A DNA stretch of 64,000 bases from Bacillus sp. cl95 (GCF_900115925.1 NZ_FOYF01000001.1:620001-684000); one strand, 5' to 3'; counted from the first letter of the stretch, positions 52,925 through 62,839 are shown. Notes: generated from the sequence alone by a model not told the origin. Translations and numbers: made by a program.

Positions 52925-54047
52925 CAAGAAACACCTTCAATCTCTCTTTCACTTCAACTGGCTTCTGTTTCGGACGTCCGAGGTTCTTCATGGAACCTTT
53001 GGCTATTTTTAAATAAAGGAAAGTATGCTGTTTATCTTTCTTCCAATCTTGAATTCTTTTGCGTAATTCTTCTAAACTATGAACATAAAAAGCATTCTTG
53101 TAGCCACAGTTAGCAGCAATTTCAACGAACTTAACATTCATAGAAACAGTAGACTGACCACCAGTTGAGTCGTGGATATGATTGTCAAGGAGTATATGAA
53201 GCACGTTAGAAGGGGAGTAGTAGCCATTTGTTGCAAGACTGCCCATACGCATGAGCAATGCACCATCTCCGTCAATGGCGATTATATTTTTATTCCCTTT
53301 CACAACACTAAGCCCAAGTGCAAATGCACTGATACAGCCCATTGATCCAACCATATAAAAATGATTAGGAGCATCTTCAATCTCATAAAGTTCACGCCCA
53401 GTCTTTCCCGTTGTTGCCAATAGAACGGTATCGTCATCCTTCAAGGAATGAATCAAACCTAATGTATTAAGCCTTGTCGGAAACTGATCCTCTCTCATCT
53501 TTTTTCCACATATGAGATTTCTTGTTTTATTCAGAGTTTGATTCTCAAGTGGCACAGCAGTAAAAGTATCTTTTTTTACTATGAAGAAAAAAGGCTGATC
53601 GCGCTGAATGAAAGTGACCGCTTTCTCTATCTGCTTTACCGCCGATTCCAGATCGGTAGATAAATACTCCCATTCAAGTTTCATAAGACTCAACATTTGT
53701 CCTGTAATTTGTCCCATCAGCTCGTGTTGAGGTTCATCTGGTATACCTGGTTCCCCCCGCAGACTTACAAATCCCAGTATCGGAATCTTAAATGGAAAAA
53801 TAAGAGATGTTAATGGAGAGCTTGCATTTGTTAAACCGGAATTTTGCATGAGCACGACAGACCTTTTTCCCCCCACGCTTGCTCCCGCTGCAATAGATAC
53901 CGCTTCTCCTTCATTAACAGCTTTCATATATTCGCATTCATTTATGGCAAAGTTGATAAGAGGCTTTAAGAAGGAACATGGTACTCCACTAAAGAAATCA
54001 AAACCCTGTTTTTTTAATTCCTGTCCAAATGCTTTCGTGTCCATCAT
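52917..54047 (-). CDS. ppd: Phosphonopyruvate decarboxylase
   Basis: A 376-residue ThDP enzyme. Features are [18 protein letters not shown] at the N-terminus, [18 protein letters not shown], and the ThDP motif [16 protein letters not shown] running to [17 protein letters not shown]. It decarboxylates phosphonopyruvate to phosphonoacetaldehyde, making the unfavourable mutase step irreversible. It overlaps pepM by 4 bases (ATGA). Confidence 0.92.
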   Translation of the reverse strand: MMDTKAFGQELKKQGFDFFSGVPCSFLKPLINFAINECEYMKAVNEGEAVSIAAGASVGGKRSVVLMQNSGLTNASSPLTSLIFPFKIPILGFVSLRGEPGIPDEPQHELMGQITGQMLSLMKLEWEYLSTDLESAVKQIEKAVTFIQRDQPFFFIVKKDTFTAVPLENQTLNKTRNLICGKKMREDQFPTRLNTLGLIHSLKDDDTVLLATTGKTGRELYEIEDAPNHFYMVGSMGCISAFALGLSVVKGNKNIIAIDGDGALLMRMGSLATNGYYSPSNVLHILLDNHIHDSTGGQSTVSMNVKFVEIAANCGYKNAFYVHSLEELRKRIQDWKKDKQHTFLYLKIAKGSMKNLGRPKQKPVEVKERLKVFLDD

Positions 54048-55549
54048 GGCAATTCACCTGACTCTATTGATTTAAAAGAGGCCAAGTCAAGCCATTGACC
54101 CTTAATATATTTGACCATGATTGGATGGGTATTTGCGATTTGATTAAACAATTGAGCGAGTGTCAATAGTTTAAAATCGTCTCTTTGTGCAATCTTTTCC
54201 AAAGCTTCTTTTAAAACTGTCGCTCCTTTTTCATTTACCTTCCAAAGTCCAATAAATTCTCCATGAGGGATTTGAATTTGGAAATCTTTACTTTCGTACA
54301 TGCTCAAAAAATTGACTGTTTTGGAATATGAATTTTTTGAATAAGGGGAGCTCGCAGTAACGAATAGCTTATCCTTCCCTCGTTCAAAATCTCCATCTAC
54401 GACAAGAACAATATCTGCACTGTCGTCCAGTAATTCTTCAAGTACATGTGGCTTGTAGATCATCTCGGCATAGCTGAAGATAGTGTCTCCCTTTAATTGA
54501 TTCATAGCTTGATATAGTTGGTAAACTTCTCTTCCTTCAGAAAGATTCTGCGAAGCAGATTTTCCAATTTGCGTTATACTTTTGATTCCTGCGTTGTTTA
54601 GCTGCTCAATTTGCTTCTCCAATAGAGGGTTTTCTGTTTCGTTTCCTGGAAAAATAATAGAAGAGGTAAGGTTTTTGGTTTTTGGAAGATATTTCCTCTC
54701 AGCTAAATCGAGTTCATCCTGCCCTTGTAACTGAAAAACTTTTTCAAGGGAAGCTACAGAAGGCTCAACATTTATTAGACTTTCTTCGAGGTAAATTTGT
54801 TTCGATGTTTTTTCCATAGCGGTAATCGAGGCACGAAGATTGTGGTTTGCCCAAATTCCAACACTTATACCAAGATCACGGAACTTAGAAGTCGGTTCCT
54901 TATAATACTTTGTGGGGACGATGATGACCGGTAGTCTATTTCCCCACTCTTTCATGAATGTCTCTATTTCACTACTATCTGACTTTTTACTGTGGATAAG
55001 AATGGCATCGGTACCTGCTTGACGGTAAGCCTCGGCTCGACGAAGTGCTTCTCTTAATCCCCATCCTGCAATAAAGGCTTCAACCCTAGAAACAACGACA
55101 AAGTCCTCATCTTCTTGAGTGTCCTTCATTGCCCTTATCTTATGGCAAAACTCATCAATATCAGCAAGCGGCTGAGCTTCCCCATTAATAAATGAGTTTG
55201 TCTTTGGAAAAAGCTTATCTTCAATACATACACCCGCTATACCTCTTTGCTCTAACTTCTTTACTAATCGTCGGGCATTATTAAAATTTCCGTATCCAGT
55301 ATCACCGTCGAGCAAAATGGGAATCGATGTTGCATCACTCATGAATTCCAAAACTTCGAGTACTTGAGTCCAAGACGCCTCATTGTTATCCCGGACACCC
55401 AAAGCTGCTGAGATGGATAAGCCACTTGCCCAAATTCCTTTAAATCCGGCAGATTCAACGATTTTTGCTGACAAGGCATTATGGGCTTCCATGATCAACT
55501 CTAGCTGATCGCTATTTATCATGTTGCGCAGCTGTGTCGTTTTCTTCAT
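54044..55549 (-). CDS. pepM: Phosphoenolpyruvate mutase with a C-terminal extension
   Basis: A 501-residue protein. Residues 1-290 are PEP mutase in the isocitrate-lyase fold: [30 protein letters not shown] and the diagnostic [11 protein letters not shown]. It forms the C-P bond by rearranging PEP to phosphonopyruvate. Residues about 300-500 resemble a nucleotidyltransferase-like fold ([36 protein letters not shown]) but lack the GXGXR-type nucleotide loop, so this part is probably non-catalytic. AAGGAGAA precedes the ATG. Confidence 0.93.
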   Translation of the reverse strand: MKKTTQLRNMINSDQLELIMEAHNALSAKIVESAGFKGIWASGLSISAALGVRDNNEASWTQVLEVLEFMSDATSIPILLDGDTGYGNFNNARRLVKKLEQRGIAGVCIEDKLFPKTNSFINGEAQPLADIDEFCHKIRAMKDTQEDEDFVVVSRVEAFIAGWGLREALRRAEAYRQAGTDAILIHSKKSDSSEIETFMKEWGNRLPVIIVPTKYYKEPTSKFRDLGISVGIWANHNLRASITAMEKTSKQIYLEESLINVEPSVASLEKVFQLQGQDELDLAERKYLPKTKNLTSSIIFPGNETENPLLEKQIEQLNNAGIKSITQIGKSASQNLSEGREVYQLYQAMNQLKGDTIFSYAEMIYKPHVLEELLDDSADIVLVVDGDFERGKDKLFVTASSPYSKNSYSKTVNFLSMYESKDFQIQIPHGEFIGLWKVNEKGATVLKEALEKIAQRDDFKLLTLAQLFNQIANTHPIMVKYIKGQWLDLASFKSIESGELP

Positions 55550-55569
55550 TCTTTTAATTCTCCTTTCGA

Positions 55570-56982
55570 TTACGATTCTTCATCCGGAATCAATTTCTTC
55601 TTCAGCTCAACGAAGGAATCTCGAGTCATAACCCGGTGAGTTATTTTTATATATAAAACAGCTTGATCACTCAGATAATCTTTTACAATTGCATAGATTT
55701 CTGTTCCCGTTTCACAAAAGTGCACCTTGCTTTGGTCCATCCCACACTCAATGGCACTAATGCCAATTTGCTCAGCTTCCTTCCCAACTACGAAAAGTAA
55801 ATCCACACCTGTAGAAAAAGCCTCTTCTCCCATTTTTCGATATTGGTCGACCGCAAACTGACCGTCACCGAGTTGGGGCATGTACCCTAAAAGTGCAATG
55901 GATGTCTTATCCTTAGATAAATCACTCAGTACTTTCAGACCTGTTGACATTGATAACGGCGCTGAGTTCCAAGTATCGTCGATAATAACCGCTCCATTCA
56001 TTCCTTGCTTACATTCCAGGTGTTCTTCTAGATGGCTGAATGAAGCGAGACCTTTTATAGCTGTTTCCATTTCAACTCCAGCGTATGATACAGCCGCAAT
56101 AGCAGCCATTGCATTGTACACATTGTGCTCTCCATAACCTGGAACAAATACTTCATAACATTTTCCTTCATGCTTGAGAGTAAATTTCATCCCGTTAACG
56201 GCATAGGTAATGTTTTCTGCTTGAAAATGAGCTGTATCATCTTTCCCAAAATACACGACGTTCTTATACGGACTTGTATCCACCATCTTTTTAATATTCT
56301 CATCATCGCCGTTGAGGATGAGAATGTCAGCTTCATGGTCCATCCCATCTACTATTTCCGCTTTAGCTTTCATATACGTTTCCGGAGTTTCACAATCTGC
56401 AAGATGATGAACACCAATATTCAAGAGAATTCGGATCTGTGGTTTAAAATATCTGCATGCTACCTTAAGGTAACCGGGATAAGCTACAGGCATTTCATAG
56501 ACAGCTATTTCTGTTGATTCATCTATATCGGTTAAGTACCTGAGATTTACACTCATAGAGTTCATGCTTTCCCATGTCGCTTCTACATTGAAATCTTTCT
56601 CTAGAATCTGCAGGATCATCTCTTTTGTTGTAGATTTCCCACAAGTTCCTGTAACACCAATGATGGGAATATCAAAGAGACCTCGATAATAATCGATAAA
56701 TGTCCAATATGCCTCCTGAATGTCACTTACGACAATAACAGTCAAATTGTCTCTCCATTCACCAATCTGTTCTGGTACATCTGTTATTACAGCTAGTGAT
56801 TTGTAACCCTCCCAAAATGATCCACGTATCTTATCTCTTTTGATATGAAAAAGAATGTGGTTATCCTTCATTTTTTTCTTCGTTCGGTTCTTAACTCCTT
56901 TGATGATGATATTGTCTGTCCCGTGGATGACTGTTCCTTTTATAAGAGTGACAATGTCACTTAATATAAGCTCTTTCATCAT
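55570..56982 (-). CDS. MurF-like Mur ligase homologue in the phosphonate operon
   Basis: A 470-residue Mur-ligase-fold protein. The ATP loop is [20 protein letters not shown], followed by MurF-type central-domain text ([33 protein letters not shown]). The N-terminal domain (1-100) is atypical for UDP-MurNAc-tripeptide binding. Mur ligases join a carboxylate to an amine through an acyl phosphate. With phosphonate genes on one side and an amidoligase on the other it should build an amide or peptide, not peptidoglycan. The start overlaps the upstream stop by 4 bases. Confidence 0.82.
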   Translation of the reverse strand: MMKELILSDIVTLIKGTVIHGTDNIIIKGVKNRTKKKMKDNHILFHIKRDKIRGSFWEGYKSLAVITDVPEQIGEWRDNLTVIVVSDIQEAYWTFIDYYRGLFDIPIIGVTGTCGKSTTKEMILQILEKDFNVEATWESMNSMSVNLRYLTDIDESTEIAVYEMPVAYPGYLKVACRYFKPQIRILLNIGVHHLADCETPETYMKAKAEIVDGMDHEADILILNGDDENIKKMVDTSPYKNVVYFGKDDTAHFQAENITYAVNGMKFTLKHEGKCYEVFVPGYGEHNVYNAMAAIAAVSYAGVEMETAIKGLASFSHLEEHLECKQGMNGAVIIDDTWNSAPLSMSTGLKVLSDLSKDKTSIALLGYMPQLGDGQFAVDQYRKMGEEAFSTGVDLLFVVGKEAEQIGISAIECGMDQSKVHFCETGTEIYAIVKDYLSDQAVLYIKITHRVMTRDSFVELKKKLIPDEES

Positions 56983-59615
56983 TCTTCATCTCCTTTCTGA
57001 TTGCTATCATCTAACTCGTAGCCAGTTAATGAAGCGGCATAGTTGAGGAGTCTCAATGCAGCAAGATTACGCAGTTTGTATGCTCTCACCTGAGAAAAAA
57101 GATTATCTGGCTTTGCGTTAATTTCTAGTATTTTAATAGAATTGCTTTGGTCGATACAAATATCGACTGCCAATTCTCCAAAAGGACCGATTTCTTCTTC
57201 TATTAACTCCGCTACATTTTTTGCTAGTTCACCAATTTCTCTCTTCATTGCGCGAAGTTCTGCTGTTTCAGGGAAAAGCTTATTGAGCACCACACTGGAA
57301 CGCTTGTTGATTTCTGTGTCTTCAGACATTACTCCCTCATTGGTCAAACGTGCTACCATACCGGTTCTCACCCATTTGTTTTTACCATTTTTCTGCATAT
57401 ACGATCTTAGTTCAACGAAATTGCCGTTCATTTGTCTCCGCTTAATGGCTTCTTGTACGATGTAACTTTTATTATTTTTTAATGGGAAAAATGAAGAGAT
57501 TAACTCAGAAACCCCAGTCAATGGCTGGAATACCCGTTGCTTTTCATTCATCCAAAATATTCCTGAGTTTAATTGAATAACGCGTGTAATACCTTTGCTT
57601 AACGCACCTTCAAGAGGCTTGACGAAAATTTCACCGTGAAGATTAAGCATGTCTGTTAGGTCCTCGGGCTCGTTTAAAAGTCGAGTATCTGGAAGATAAT
57701 CTGAAAATTTTTCTGATAAGAGTTCATGTGAAGACCACTTATTTCCGGTAATTTCGAATAATGTTGGGGGATTTAAAAAGGGGATATTGTATACGAATTG
57801 GAGTTTAGCTCTCGTTTCTTCAATTTCTCTTTTATATTTAAGAGTTGTCCGGAAATGACGATCGTAAATGACTGCAGGGAATGGGAAGATTCCTTCTCCA
57901 TCTATGGTTGTTCCTTTGATTTGCTGTGTGTCCCACATAATGTCTTTCGGTTCAAAGACATATACTAACATTTGCTTTTGTTTGGCGATCTTGCTTAAAT
58001 GCTGAAAATAAGTCCCTTGGCGCTCAAAAGGCCTCTCTGCTAATATCCCTAAGATAGGTCCGAGTACCAATGCGCCTGTTGAAGATGAGATTTTCGGAAT
58101 CCAGTAATCGGGAAGCGACAATGCTTTTCGAAGAGAAGGTGAAAGTTGAATGACGTTGGAATTACGAAATGAAAACGGATAAGGTCTAATTTGGGCTTTG
58201 GAGATAGCTTTACCTGCACATACATATGTTTCTTGACCTTCTTTTAATTGATGTTTCATCCTCGTTTTTCTTGGCACTTGAATGACAAGTCCACGCTCAT
58301 ATTGTTTATCTGGAGCATCAAAGCCCCAACTTTTCCGAAGATCAGTTTTGCCATCAAGAACTGATCCGTCTTCAATCATCTGAAAAAAAGGCGCGAGTTC
58401 CTTTTCATATTGATGATACTCTTCTAGATTAGTCAGTTCCTTCTTGATACCCTCCCACAAGATTGTAAGCACATGGCGATTACCCTTATAATAGGCTTCC
58501 TGAAAGCATGAATCATATAAATAAGGGGTTGATAATTTTTTATGACAGGATGCTAACAAGCGTGCCAAACATAAAGTAGCCAAAGTAATTTCTGGAGTCA
58601 TCATCCAAGAACTAAGGGAAATGTATTCGAATCCGTACGGCTTCATCCGAAATCTACCTAAACCACCATGCTTCGTTCTGCGCCTACGCCTGCTTGGATT
58701 AGATTCTTCAATCATCGCGAGTGGTATTGCCAAATAGTAATCTAGTGATCTTATTAGTGAAACAGATGGATTCATTCCGAAATGGATGTGTCCCCCACAC
58801 TGATAACCGAAAAATGGCATACTGCCAGCTCGAAAGCTGATATTATCGAAAGGGATTTCCTTCGATGCATCCTTTAACAGCTTTTTAATATTCTCATATA
58901 GGCCATGCGGAGAATCAGATTGTAATGGTCTTAACTCAACCAGTGCATAATCACCGCTATCCTGTTCGATTTGTCTTTCATCACAGCCTATGGGTCCTTC
59001 TAGTGGAAAAAAGTCGGATGCCGGCAACAATTCATTATCACAACTAAGCATAAATTCTACATCTGCGCCGATGGTCATGACTTTTTCATCCGGTTTAATA
59101 ATTGTATCTGAAACTTCATTTGATAAAACTTGAACATCAAGGACGATTGGTTGGTCATTAATCAACTGCCCCATCTTTACAAAAGCATGTGTAGAACCAG
59201 TAATGTAAGAGGCTCTTATGGCAATGTCTGTCCAATCTTCAGGCAAGGATGAAACATCCACTTCCTCCCATTTCCATCCATTCTCTTCTGTCCTTATAGG
59301 AATCTCATTACCTATGACACTGTCTGGCATTGCCAAATAAACGCTTACTATACTTAAACCCTTCACTTCTATTCGGTATTCCTGCTCTATGACATAAAGC
59401 TTTGTGAAATAATCAAATCCCTCTTCTACCCCTTGTTCTTTCGTATGAACGACAGTAACGTCCTGTCCACCTTGATGTCCGAATTTCCGGCCAATGAGTG
59501 GATAAGAGGAGGAACTGGGATCTGCTAGTTCAATTGCTTTAACGTTGTTTAGCCGAAGCATACGTAACAGGAGTTCTTTATCCCGCAAGATATTAATATG
59601 ATTATTTGATAGCAC
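56979..59615 (-). CDS. Fusion of COOH-NH2 ligase-like and YheC/D-type ATP-grasp domains
   Basis: An 878-residue protein, first of the operon. Residues 1-160 are unassigned. Residues about 180-400 resemble phage-type COOH-NH2 ligases of the glutamine-synthetase/GCS fold (IGADVEFML, YALVELRPLQ, GYQCGGHIHFGM). Residues about 480-865 match the YheC/YheD ATP-grasp family of spore-coat-associated proteins (GTTIDGEGIFPFPAVIYDR, VKPLEGALSKGITRVI, metal ligands in ELAVDICIDQSNSIKILEIN). Both halves are predicted to make amide bonds. The start is GTG with TTGGAGGG. Domain naming is by pattern and needs profile confirmation. Confidence 0.75.
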   Translation of the reverse strand: MLSNNHINILRDKELLLRMLRLNNVKAIELADPSSSSYPLIGRKFGHQGGQDVTVVHTKEQGVEEGFDYFTKLYVIEQEYRIEVKGLSIVSVYLAMPDSVIGNEIPIRTEENGWKWEEVDVSSLPEDWTDIAIRASYITGSTHAFVKMGQLINDQPIVLDVQVLSNEVSDTIIKPDEKVMTIGADVEFMLSCDNELLPASDFFPLEGPIGCDERQIEQDSGDYALVELRPLQSDSPHGLYENIKKLLKDASKEIPFDNISFRAGSMPFFGYQCGGHIHFGMNPSVSLIRSLDYYLAIPLAMIEESNPSRRRRRTKHGGLGRFRMKPYGFEYISLSSWMMTPEITLATLCLARLLASCHKKLSTPYLYDSCFQEAYYKGNRHVLTILWEGIKKELTNLEEYHQYEKELAPFFQMIEDGSVLDGKTDLRKSWGFDAPDKQYERGLVIQVPRKTRMKHQLKEGQETYVCAGKAISKAQIRPYPFSFRNSNVIQLSPSLRKALSLPDYWIPKISSSTGALVLGPILGILAERPFERQGTYFQHLSKIAKQKQMLVYVFEPKDIMWDTQQIKGTTIDGEGIFPFPAVIYDRHFRTTLKYKREIEETRAKLQFVYNIPFLNPPTLFEITGNKWSSHELLSEKFSDYLPDTRLLNEPEDLTDMLNLHGEIFVKPLEGALSKGITRVIQLNSGIFWMNEKQRVFQPLTGVSELISSFFPLKNNKSYIVQEAIKRRQMNGNFVELRSYMQKNGKNKWVRTGMVARLTNEGVMSEDTEINKRSSVVLNKLFPETAELRAMKREIGELAKNVAELIEEEIGPFGELAVDICIDQSNSIKILEINAKPDNLFSQVRAYKLRNLAALRLLNYAASLTGYELDDSNQKGDEE

Positions 59616-59686
59616 AAATTGCCCTCCAATTTGTAAAAATGTATTTCTTATTCAAGTGCTGTGTGACCATGAGTGTAGCCTTACAT

Positions 59687-59695
59687 TATGATATG
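59687..59695 (-). promoter_or_regulatory. Candidate mother-cell sigma -10 upstream of the operon
   Basis: CATATCATA on the minus strand fits the sigma-K -10 consensus CATAnnnTA, 72 bases before the GTG of the amidoligase fusion. The -35 is not convincing. Confidence 0.25.
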
Positions 59696-59841
59696 TAATT
59701 TCACTAAATGTTCTTGTGTGAATACCCTGTCCAATTCTTAGTGTGCACCATTCACCATTTCCATTAGAAAAGCATTACATATATAAAGGACATGCTAAGG
59801 GGTTATTTCTCTTAATTTAACGGGAATGGTGAGCTAAATAT

Positions 59842-60507
59842 ATGAAGATAGAATTCATAGAGTTAGAGTATCTGGATTATTATATAGGCGATCCAACTTC
59901 ACTCTGTCTTGTAGATGCACTACATGCCAAACCGCCTCAATCAGACTTATTTACAGGAGAGATTGTTGAAAGAGTCATTTCAAATGTAAAATGTGCGGGA
60001 ATCATTAGTAAGGTTTCAAGAACGGTTGCAGACTTGAACAGGAAAATGGATGGGAGCAATGATGCAGCACTCCAACAATATCGTGCAACGATAAAAAAAA
60101 TCTTTAAACAATATGGCATTCTTGATGAACAATCCCATCAAATCACCAAACCTGTTTTACATTTATCCATCCACGGAATGAAAGATGAACATTATGGCCG
60201 ACATGCAATTGAAGTAGGTACTTTTCAAGGACAATCGTGTTCCAAAAAAATGAGGAGTTGGTTTCAAAGGACAATTCGTAAAAAATCAAATGAAATATTA
60301 CCTAATACAAGAATCGTATTTGATGAATATTTTGATGGTGATGAATCGATTGTCTATCATAGAATGGGAGATGGAGATTCTTATGAGGGCTATGGTCCTC
60401 ACTTCCACACTTTTCAAATTGAATTTTCCAAAACACTCAGAGAAGATTATCAATCCGAAATCGTCGAATTGATCACTCAAATTATTAATGAAAGAAGCCA
60501 TCCATAA
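59842..60507 (+). CDS. N-formylglutamate amidohydrolase-like protein
   Basis: A 221-residue protein. Ordered motifs fit the FGase family (zinc amidohydrolases with a carboxypeptidase-like fold): VDALHAKPPQSDLF, SRTVADLNRKM, VLHLSIHGMKDE and HTFQIEFSKTLRED. It would hydrolyse an amide or peptide bond, or may be a non-catalytic relative. It lies divergent from the amidoligase operon, so it may trim or recycle the operon's product. The ATG follows GGTGAG. Confidence 0.6.
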   Translation: MKIEFIELEYLDYYIGDPTSLCLVDALHAKPPQSDLFTGEIVERVISNVKCAGIISKVSRTVADLNRKMDGSNDAALQQYRATIKKIFKQYGILDEQSHQITKPVLHLSIHGMKDEHYGRHAIEVGTFQGQSCSKKMRSWFQRTIRKKSNEILPNTRIVFDEYFDGDESIVYHRMGDGDSYEGYGPHFHTFQIEFSKTLREDYQSEIVELITQIINERSHP

Positions 60508-60525
60508 AAATGGATGGCTTCTTTC
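60490..60525. terminator. Bidirectional terminator
   Basis: A 15-bp stem, GAAAGAAGCCATCCA with TGGATGGCTTCTTTC, and a 6-nt loop. Both convergent genes end within it, so its arms are also coding sequence. Confidence 0.85.
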
Positions 60526-61381
60526 ATCTTACATATTTCGGAAGAGTAAAACTAGCGAGATAAACATCAGCATCGATGTACTTTGTTTCCTTATCTTGCA
60601 ATCTCTGAAGCTTTGCCTGAAGGGGATCCCATTTCTTAGAAGCAATCGTAAAGCTCCATATCCCCGAAGGAAACAGAGGAATTGTTACTACATACGTTTT
60701 TACAATTGGGAATAACTCCTTCAAATTCCGAATCGTACGCTGCAAAGTATTGACATTATAATAAGGTGACCCAGATTGAAAGACACCTATTCCATCAACT
60801 GTCAAAGCATCAAATACATATTTGTAGAATTCGGGCTTGAACAATTTAATTCCAGGCCCTTCGGGATCGGGACGGTCTATCATAAGTACATCAATATTTC
60901 CTTTCTTCTCTTGAATCCATTCAAACCCGTCCCGGTGAATCAAATTTATTCGTGGATCATTTGCGTAAGCTGTTTCTGGAGTTAGCCATTCTCTGCACAC
61001 TTCTGTTACTCTTTGATCTATTTCAACCACTTCAATGGATTCGATTTCATTATATTTGATAGCTTCTCGTACGTGTCCGCAATCGCCACCGCCAATCATT
61101 GCCACTTTCTTAGGACTAGGATGAGTGACAAGGGGGACGTGACTAATCATCTCATTATAAATAAACCCTTCTTTCAGTGAAACTTGCGGTACACCATCGA
61201 GCGCAAGTATCCTTCCAAATCCCTTTGTATCGACAATACTTATCTCTTGATAAGCAGAGCGCTCAAAGTGAAGTAACTTCTTAACCTTATATCTAGTCTC
61301 CATACTGGCATTCGCAACATAGCTTCTGAGCCAAAGAGTACCTTTTTCATCCTGTTTATAGCCTTTCATATGTTCTGACAT
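60524..61381 (-). CDS. speE: Spermidine synthase homologue
   Basis: A 285-residue aminopropyltransferase-family protein. The SAM-type fold is shown by VAMIGGGDCGHVREAIKYNE, VVEIDQRVTEVCREWL and LMIDRPDPEGPGIKLF. Canonical SpeE has GGGDGG and a DxxDPxGPA loop with Ser/Thr at the x positions; here they read GGGDCG and DRPDPEGPG, so the acceptor or donor may differ. ATG at 61381 follows GGTGGAAAG. It is next to, but transcribed separately from, the phosphonate/amidoligase operon. It may be the housekeeping enzyme or a pathway-specific paralogue. Confidence 0.8.
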   Translation of the reverse strand: MSEHMKGYKQDEKGTLWLRSYVANASMETRYKVKKLLHFERSAYQEISIVDTKGFGRILALDGVPQVSLKEGFIYNEMISHVPLVTHPSPKKVAMIGGGDCGHVREAIKYNEIESIEVVEIDQRVTEVCREWLTPETAYANDPRINLIHRDGFEWIQEKKGNIDVLMIDRPDPEGPGIKLFKPEFYKYVFDALTVDGIGVFQSGSPYYNVNTLQRTIRNLKELFPIVKTYVVTIPLFPSGIWSFTIASKKWDPLQAKLQRLQDKETKYIDADVYLASFTLPKYVR

Positions 61382-61515
61382 CTTTCCACCATCCCTTCTT
61401 TGAATATGGCGTCCCAATTATACTATGAAACTTTTTGAAGGCTTGTCATGAATCATTCGCACAAAAATAAGAGCCTTTCAAAAAGAGGGGAAGGATTTTT
61501 CAGCAAAAGTAAAAG

Positions 61516-61545
61516 AACCTAACATAAAATTATGTTAGGTTTTTA
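61516..61545. terminator. Terminator
   Basis: Stem AACCTAACAT with ATGTTAGGTT, loop AAAATT, T-rich on both sides; downstream of the acetyltransferase operon. Confidence 0.75.
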
Positions 61546-61578
61546 AGATAGAAGATTAGGCAAGATAGTTTTTCCTTG

Positions 61579-62835
61579 CTAAAACAGCGTGTTACATAAG
61601 GGCTTCTTTTGATTTATAAACAGCTGCATTAATGTAGAAATATGAACAGCATTATTCAGCTTTAACTTCCCGTAATTATATAAACTTTTAGGATCAACAG
61701 CTCCCATTAAAAGTGATGAAAAATCTGAAACGTCGATGTCCATTTCGATTTCGCATTCGCATTTTTCGATCACTTTCATAAAGCCTTCTTCTACACTTAT
61801 CCAAACTTCTAAACGCTGATCTGATATAAGAGAATCTTGTATAGAAAATTTAATTTTACAGTTTCCATAACCGAATTGTATGTCACTTAATTCATTGATA
61901 AACTTCTCTATATCTGCCACCCGATACATAATACCCGTTCCCGAAGTATTCGTTTCATGGTAAACGCTTGGAATAAGATTGTGTGTCCCATTTCTCGCAT
62001 CCTTCAACAAGAATTCAAGAGATTGGTCTTGCGTATTAAGGATGACTCGATTAACTTGATCTGCCTGAGTATGCAAAAAGCTACTGAGTTTCAATAAAGA
62101 GGTTGGATTGAGATAGATGAATTCCTTCACTTCCAAATTGTTCAATAAGAAGTTTGCTTCCCTTTCTTTCTGAAAAGTAAACAAAAGATAACCTTCCAAA
62201 ACAGAGTCATTCATATACCCAACTATTCTTGCAACTGGATTTTTCAGCATTCTCTCTAATTCAAATTCCGTCTTCATGATTGCTCCATGCGTGTTTTTCG
62301 CATAAGTTTGATAACATTCACGGATATGTGGCAAATCGGATTCTGTTAAGTAAACCAGCCCTTCTTTATTCTCCTCATTTGGAAAACTGTTAGGCTCAAT
62401 CTTATATTGATTCATTCTTGTTCCGAATCCAAAACCCATCTTTTTATAAAAATCAGGGCGGAAAGGATATAGCATCACTAGAGATGTACCTCTATTTCGG
62501 AAATGGTCAATAAAATATGTGATTAGCTCTTTAGCGACTTTTTCCTTTTTATGCAATAAATCAACGGCTACTAATCCAACTCCACCGACATCTATGATTT
62601 TCGAACTCAAATTCATCTGGTAATAATGTAATCTCATACCACCAATTAATTTCCCGTCTCGAAACAGGCCATAAAATTCAATCGTAGCTACCTTTTCATG
62701 GATGTCTTTCAAACTTTGAATGAAGCGAGTCTTAAAATCAGTCGAACTTTCCATCACTCCCGGGTATGCATTGATGACAATCTCTGCATACTGATCGATT
62801 TCAGCTAGCGTTAGCTTCCGAATAATAGATTCCAT
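61579..62835 (-). CDS. Eis-like GNAT acetyltransferase
   Basis: A 418-residue protein with an N-terminal GNAT domain (VGGVGLVAVDLLHKKEKVAK, LYPFRPDFYKKMGFGFGTRM), a second GNAT-like region and a C-terminal SCP-like domain (about 310-400). This is the Eis architecture. Mycobacterial Eis acetylates aminoglycosides at several amines, and Bacillus homologues may do likewise, but the natural substrate is unknown. The hydrolase gene ends 4 bases upstream, so the two are an operon. Confidence 0.82.
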   Translation of the reverse strand: MESIIRKLTLAEIDQYAEIVINAYPGVMESSTDFKTRFIQSLKDIHEKVATIEFYGLFRDGKLIGGMRLHYYQMNLSSKIIDVGGVGLVAVDLLHKKEKVAKELITYFIDHFRNRGTSLVMLYPFRPDFYKKMGFGFGTRMNQYKIEPNSFPNEENKEGLVYLTESDLPHIRECYQTYAKNTHGAIMKTEFELERMLKNPVARIVGYMNDSVLEGYLLFTFQKEREANFLLNNLEVKEFIYLNPTSLLKLSSFLHTQADQVNRVILNTQDQSLEFLLKDARNGTHNLIPSVYHETNTSGTGIMYRVADIEKFINELSDIQFGYGNCKIKFSIQDSLISDQRLEVWISVEEGFMKVIEKCECEIEMDIDVSDFSSLLMGAVDPKSLYNYGKLKLNNAVHISTLMQLFINQKKPLCNTLF

Positions 62836-62839
62836 ACCA

